NCBI RefSeq assembly: GCF_943913695.1
Contig: NZ_CALTZE010000083.1
Coordinates: forward strand, 1-17,703
Source: an uncultured Marmoricola sp.
GTDB lineage: Bacteria; Actinomycetota; Actinomycetes; Propionibacteriales; Nocardioidaceae
Direction of reading: 5' to 3'
DNA: 17,703 bases
This document shows positions 14,260-17,703 of this stretch, one piece after another (the first letter of the stretch is position 1; each line of letters starts with the position of its first letter). The position numbers and the translations under genes were made by a program. The notes under the pieces were generated by a model. It was not told the DNA's origin, did not search any database, and was given only the letters and a program-made list of their open reading frames with translations.

Positions 14260-15360
14260 ATGACCGACCGTCTCCAGCAGCTCTCCGACCTCGGCGTCTC
14301 CATCTGGCTCGACGACCTGTCGCGCGAGCTGATCCAGGAGGGTGAGCTCCAGCGCCTCATCGACGAGGACCACGTCGTCGGCGTCACGACCAACCCCTCG
14401 ATCTTCGCCGCGGCCCTCGCCGACGGCGAGAAGTACACCGAGCAGGTGCGCGAGCTCGCAGCACAGGGGGCCGACGTCGACCAGACCGTCTTCGCCCTCA
14501 CCACCACCGACGTCCGCGACGCCTGCGACGTGCTGCGCCCGGTCTACGACGCCACCAACGGCCTCGACGGCTGCGTCTCCATCGAGGTCTCGCCCCTGCT
14601 CGCCCACGACGCCGAGGCCACCTCCGCCTCGGCCAAGGAGCTCTGGGCCGAGGTCGACCGCCCCAACCTCTTCATCAAGATCCCCGCCACCACCGAGGGC
14701 GGCGACGCGATCAGCGAGACCCTCGGCGAGGGCATCAGCGTCAACGTGACGCTGATCTTCGGCCTCGACCGCTACCGCGAGGTCATGGAGGCCTACGTGC
14801 TCGGCCTGGAGAAGGCCCGCGACCACGGCCACGACCTCTCCCAGATCACCTCGGTGGCGAGCTTCTTCGTCTCCCGCGTCGACAGCGAGATCGACAACCG
14901 CCTCGAGAAGTCGGGCGCCGACACCGAGCTCAAGGGCAAGGCGGGCGTCGCCAACGCCCGGCTCGCCTACCGGGCCTACGAGGAGTTCTTCACCGGCGAG
15001 CGCTGGGAGGCCCTCGAGGCGGCCGGCGCCCGCAAGCAGCGCCCGCTGTGGGCCTCGACGGGAGTCAAGAACCCCGACTACTCCGACACGATGTATGTCG
15101 TCGACCTGGCCGTCGACAACACGGTCAACACGATGCCGGGCAAGACGCTGGCGGCCACCAAGGACCACGCCGAGGTGACCGGCGACCGGGTCCGCCCCTT
15201 CTACGACGACGCCCAGCAGGTCATGGACGCGTTGGCAGCGGCCGGTGTCGACTACGACGACGTGATCGCCACCCTCGAGCGCGAGGGGGTCGAGAAGTTC
15301 GAGTCGGCCTGGGGCGAGCTGCTCGAGACCGTGCAGGGCCAGCTCGAAGCCGTCCGCTGA
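14260..15360 (+). CDS. tal: Transaldolase (actinobacterial long type)
   Basis: The product is 366 residues, the usual length of the actinobacterial tal subfamily and longer than the enterobacterial enzyme. It transfers a dihydroxyacetone unit between sedoheptulose 7-phosphate and glyceraldehyde 3-phosphate. The Schiff-base lysine is K140 in NLFIKIPATTEGG. Other marks are WLDDLSRELI near the start, VTTNPSIF (42-49), VNVTLIFGLDRY (161-172), SFFVSRVDSEID (201-212) and WASTGVKNPDYSDTMYV (264-280). GGGAGGA at 14249-14255 supports the ATG at 14260. The stop overlaps pgi by one base (TGATG), so the two are likely co-translated. Confidence 0.97.
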   Translation: MTDRLQQLSDLGVSIWLDDLSRELIQEGELQRLIDEDHVVGVTTNPSIFAAALADGEKYTEQVRELAAQGADVDQTVFALTTTDVRDACDVLRPVYDATNGLDGCVSIEVSPLLAHDAEATSASAKELWAEVDRPNLFIKIPATTEGGDAISETLGEGISVNVTLIFGLDRYREVMEAYVLGLEKARDHGHDLSQITSVASFFVSRVDSEIDNRLEKSGADTELKGKAGVANARLAYRAYEEFFTGERWEALEAAGARKQRPLWASTGVKNPDYSDTMYVVDLAVDNTVNTMPGKTLAATKDHAEVTGDRVRPFYDDAQQVMDALAAAGVDYDDVIATLEREGVEKFESAWGELLETVQGQLEAVR

Positions 15361-17012
15361 TGGGCGACCCGGTGGACCCGACCTCGACGTCGGCCTGGTC
15401 GGCCCTGACCGGCCTGGCGGACGGGTTCTCCCCCGACCTGCGGGCGTGGTTCGCCGACGACCCGACCCGGGTCGAGCGCTATACCTTCGAGGCCGGTGAC
15501 CTGCACGTCGACCTGTCCAAGTCGCTGCTGCGCGACGACGTGCGCGACGGGCTGCTGCGGCTCGCCGCCGACGTGGGCGTCCTACGCCGGCGCGACGCGA
15601 TGCTCGCCGGTGAGCGCATCAACGTCACCGAGGACCGCGCCGTGCTCCACACGGCGCTGCGGCTGCCGCGTGACGCCTCGCTCGAGGTCGACGGTCACGA
15701 CGTGGTGCCCGACGTCCATGACGTGCTCGACCGGGTCTACGCCTTCGCCGACTCCGTGCGCGACGGGTCCTGGACCGGCGTGACGGGCGAGCGGATCCGC
15801 ACGGTCGTCAACATCGGCATCGGTGGCTCCGATCTCGGCCCGGTGATGGCCTACGAGGCGCTGGCGCCCTACCACCACGACCTGATCGAGTGCCGCTTCC
15901 TCAGCAACATCGACCCCACCGACGCGGCGACGACGCTCGCCGGGCTCGACCCGGCGTCCACGCTGTTCGTGGTCTCGAGCAAGACCTTCGGCACGCTGGA
16001 GACGCTGACCAACGCCCGGCTGTGCAAGCAGTGGCTGCTCGACGGGCTCTCCGGGCAGGACGCCGACGACGCCGTACGCCGCCACTTCGTGGCCGTGTCG
16101 ACCGCGCTCGACAAGGTCGCCGACTTCGGCATCGACCCCGACAACGCCTTCGGCTTCTGGGACTGGGTGGGCGGCCGCTACTCCCTCGACTCCGCGATCG
16201 GCACCTCGCTGGTCGTGGCGATCGGGCCCGACCGGTTCGCCGAGCTGCTCGCGGGCTTCCACACGATGGACGAGCACTTCCGCACGGCGCCGCCCGAGCG
16301 CAACGTGCCGCTCCTGCTGGGGATGCTCAACGTCTGGTACACCAACTTCCTCGGCGCCGAGAGCCACGCCGTGCTGCCCTACTCCCAGCTGCTGCACCGC
16401 TTCCCTGCCTACCTGCAACAGCTGACGATGGAGTCCAACGGCAAGGGCGTGCGCTGGGACGGCTCGGCAGTCACGACCGAGACCGGTGAGATCTTCTGGG
16501 GCGAGCCCGGCACCAACGGTCAGCACGCCTTCTACCAGCTGATCCACCAGGGCACCCGGCTCATCCCCGCCGACTTCCTCGCGTTCGCCGACCCGGCGTA
16601 CCCACTGCGCGACGGCGAGCAGGACGTGCACGAGCTGTTCCTGGCCAACTTCTTCGCCCAGACCCGCGCGCTGGCCTTCGGCAAGACCGCAGACGAGGTG
16701 CGCGCCGAGGGCACCGAGGAGTCCGTCGTGCCGGCCCGGGTCTTCACGGGCAACCGGCCGACCACCTCGATCATGGCCCCCGCGCTCACCCCCGCGGTGC
16801 TCGGTCAGCTCGTCGCGCTCTACGAGCACCTCACCTTCGTCGAGGGCGTGGTGTGGGGCATCGACAGCTTCGACCAGTGGGGCGTCGAGCTCGGCAAGCA
16901 GCTCGCCCAGCAGGTCGGACCCGCGCTCGACGGCGACGAGGCCGCGCTCGCCGAGCAGGACGCCTCGACGCGGGCCCTGATCGCCTACTACCAGGAGCAC
17001 CGGAGCCGATGA
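15360..17012 (+). CDS. pgi: Glucose-6-phosphate isomerase
   Basis: The product is 550 residues, the normal length of the long PGI family. It interconverts glucose 6-phosphate and fructose 6-phosphate in the cytoplasm. Both family signatures are present: DWVGGRYSLDSAIG (268-281) and FDQWGVELGK (504-513). Substrate-binding and catalytic parts are GIGGSDLGP (153-161), SSKTFGT (206-212), E358 in TMESNGKG, H389 in NGQHAFYQL and K513. The ATG at 15360 shares its A with the tal stop (TGATG), and the stop overlaps pgl as ATGA. Its place between tal and pgl ties glycolysis to the pentose phosphate genes. The genes usually found beside it in this kind of cluster, zwf and opcA, are not in the window. 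Confidence 0.97.
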   Translation: MGDPVDPTSTSAWSALTGLADGFSPDLRAWFADDPTRVERYTFEAGDLHVDLSKSLLRDDVRDGLLRLAADVGVLRRRDAMLAGERINVTEDRAVLHTALRLPRDASLEVDGHDVVPDVHDVLDRVYAFADSVRDGSWTGVTGERIRTVVNIGIGGSDLGPVMAYEALAPYHHDLIECRFLSNIDPTDAATTLAGLDPASTLFVVSSKTFGTLETLTNARLCKQWLLDGLSGQDADDAVRRHFVAVSTALDKVADFGIDPDNAFGFWDWVGGRYSLDSAIGTSLVVAIGPDRFAELLAGFHTMDEHFRTAPPERNVPLLLGMLNVWYTNFLGAESHAVLPYSQLLHRFPAYLQQLTMESNGKGVRWDGSAVTTETGEIFWGEPGTNGQHAFYQLIHQGTRLIPADFLAFADPAYPLRDGEQDVHELFLANFFAQTRALAFGKTADEVRAEGTEESVVPARVFTGNRPTTSIMAPALTPAVLGQLVALYEHLTFVEGVVWGIDSFDQWGVELGKQLAQQVGPALDGDEAALAEQDASTRALIAYYQEHRSR

Positions 17013-17703
17013 GCACCCCCGACCTACGCACCTTCCCCGACGCCGCCGGGCTGGCCTCCGGCGTGGCGGTCGCCTTCGTGGCCAGGCTCGCCGAGATCCA
17101 GGCGGAGGGCCGGATCCCCGAGGTGTGCCTCACCGGCGGCACCATCGCCGAGGAGATCCACAAGCTGATCCCGACGGTGGAGAGCGCCGGGGTCGACTGG
17201 TCGCGGGTGCGCTTCTGGTGGGGCGACGAGCGCTACGTGCCCGCCGACTCCTCCGACCGCAACGACCTCGCCGCCGGCCGCGACTTCCTCGACAAGGTCG
17301 GGGTCGACGCGATGCGCGTGCACCACATGCCCGCCAGCGACGAGCACCACCCCGACGTCGCCACCGCCGCCGCGGCCTATGCGCAGCTGATGAGCGAGCA
17401 CGGCGACGGGCTCTTCGACCTCGTCATGCTCGGCCTGGGTCCCGACGGCCACGTGGCCTCGCTGTTCCCGGGCTACCCGCAGCTGCAGGCCGACGAGCCC
17501 GCGGTCGGCGTGACCGACTCCCCCAAGCCGCCTCCCGAGCGGATCACGCTGACCCTGCCCTGCCTCAACCGCACCCGCGAGGTGTGGTTCCTGGTCAGCG
17601 GAGACGGCAAGGCCGACGCCGTACGCCGCGCGCTCGCCGACACCGGGACCGTCGAGGAGACCCCCGCCCGCGGCCTCACCGGCGGCCGGCACACCTGGTG
17701 GCT
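17009..17703 (+). CDS. pgl: 6-phosphogluconolactonase, 3' end cut by the window
   Basis: The frame starts with the ATG at 17009, overlaps the pgi stop as ATGA, and stays open to the window edge: 231 codons plus 2 bases. The translation begins MSTPDLRTFPDAAGLASG. It shows the family motifs LTGGTIAEEI, RFWWGDERYVP, DLVMLGLGPDGHVASLFPG, PERITLTLP and a final TPARGL before the WW near the end. The enzyme hydrolyses 6-phosphogluconolactone to 6-phosphogluconate in the oxidative pentose phosphate pathway. By family length only some 10-20 residues should be missing. Having the lactonase here but not the dehydrogenase that makes its substrate is unusual for this cluster. Confidence 0.94.
   Translation, partial: MSTPDLRTFPDAAGLASGVAVAFVARLAEIQAEGRIPEVCLTGGTIAEEIHKLIPTVESAGVDWSRVRFWWGDERYVPADSSDRNDLAAGRDFLDKVGVDAMRVHHMPASDEHHPDVATAAAAYAQLMSEHGDGLFDLVMLGLGPDGHVASLFPGYPQLQADEPAVGVTDSPKPPPERITLTLPCLNRTREVWFLVSGDGKADAVRRALADTGTVEETPARGLTGGRHTWW

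Overview
The window comes from a very GC-rich actinobacterium. GTG starts are frequent, ATGA/GTGA stop-start overlaps are common, and codons end strongly in G or C. A dispersed-type repeat (two copies at 2148-2256) resembles elements I associate with Nocardioides, so a member of the Nocardioidaceae/Propionibacteriales is the best guess. I made this assignment by eye, with no database search.

Layout. (1) 19-6725, minus strand: a complete SUF iron-sulfur cluster assembly operon, transcribed sufR-sufB-sufD-Rieske ferredoxin-sufC-sufS-sufU-sufT. Most junctions overlap by 1-4 bases; the exceptions are sufB/sufD, Rieske/sufC and sufC/sufS. The sufC/sufS gap holds two tandem copies of a hairpin-forming repeat. 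(2) 6726-6805: a compact divergent control region with a candidate SufR operator lying over the sufR start, a candidate sufR promoter and a partial DtxR/IdeR-type iron box. (3) 6806-10511, plus strand: a DinB-family protein, an ABC-2 type ATPase/permease pair, heme A synthase ctaA and a small lipoprotein. (4) 10512-10792: a convergent intergenic region with a 13-bp minisatellite. (5) 10793-11785, minus: ctaB, protoheme IX farnesyltransferase (heme O synthase). (6) 11786-12109: a divergent spacer with a candidate promoter and an 11-codon upstream ORF for tkt. (7) 12110-17703, plus: transketolase, transaldolase, glucose-6-phosphate isomerase and 6-phosphogluconolactonase, the last cut by the window edge.

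How the genes work together. SUF makes Fe-S clusters from cysteine sulfur (SufS, SufU) on a SufBCD scaffold. SufT probably helps with maturation, and SufR probably senses cluster status and represses the operon. CtaB and CtaA act in sequence (heme B to heme O to heme A) to supply aa3-type cytochrome oxidase. The last block covers the non-oxidative pentose phosphate pathway, PGI and the lactonase.

This is mostly a conserved actinobacterial core neighbourhood, matching my memory of the mycobacterial tkt-tal-zwf-opcA-pgl / ctaB / ctaA-ABC / SUF region. The notable departures are the absence of zwf and opcA between pgi and pgl, a Rieske ferredoxin inside the SUF operon, and a DinB gene next to sufR. 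I found no CRISPR array, transposase, tRNA, rRNA, prophage or defence system, and no convincing evidence of a wholly new system. The most interesting signals are regulatory and repeat structures.
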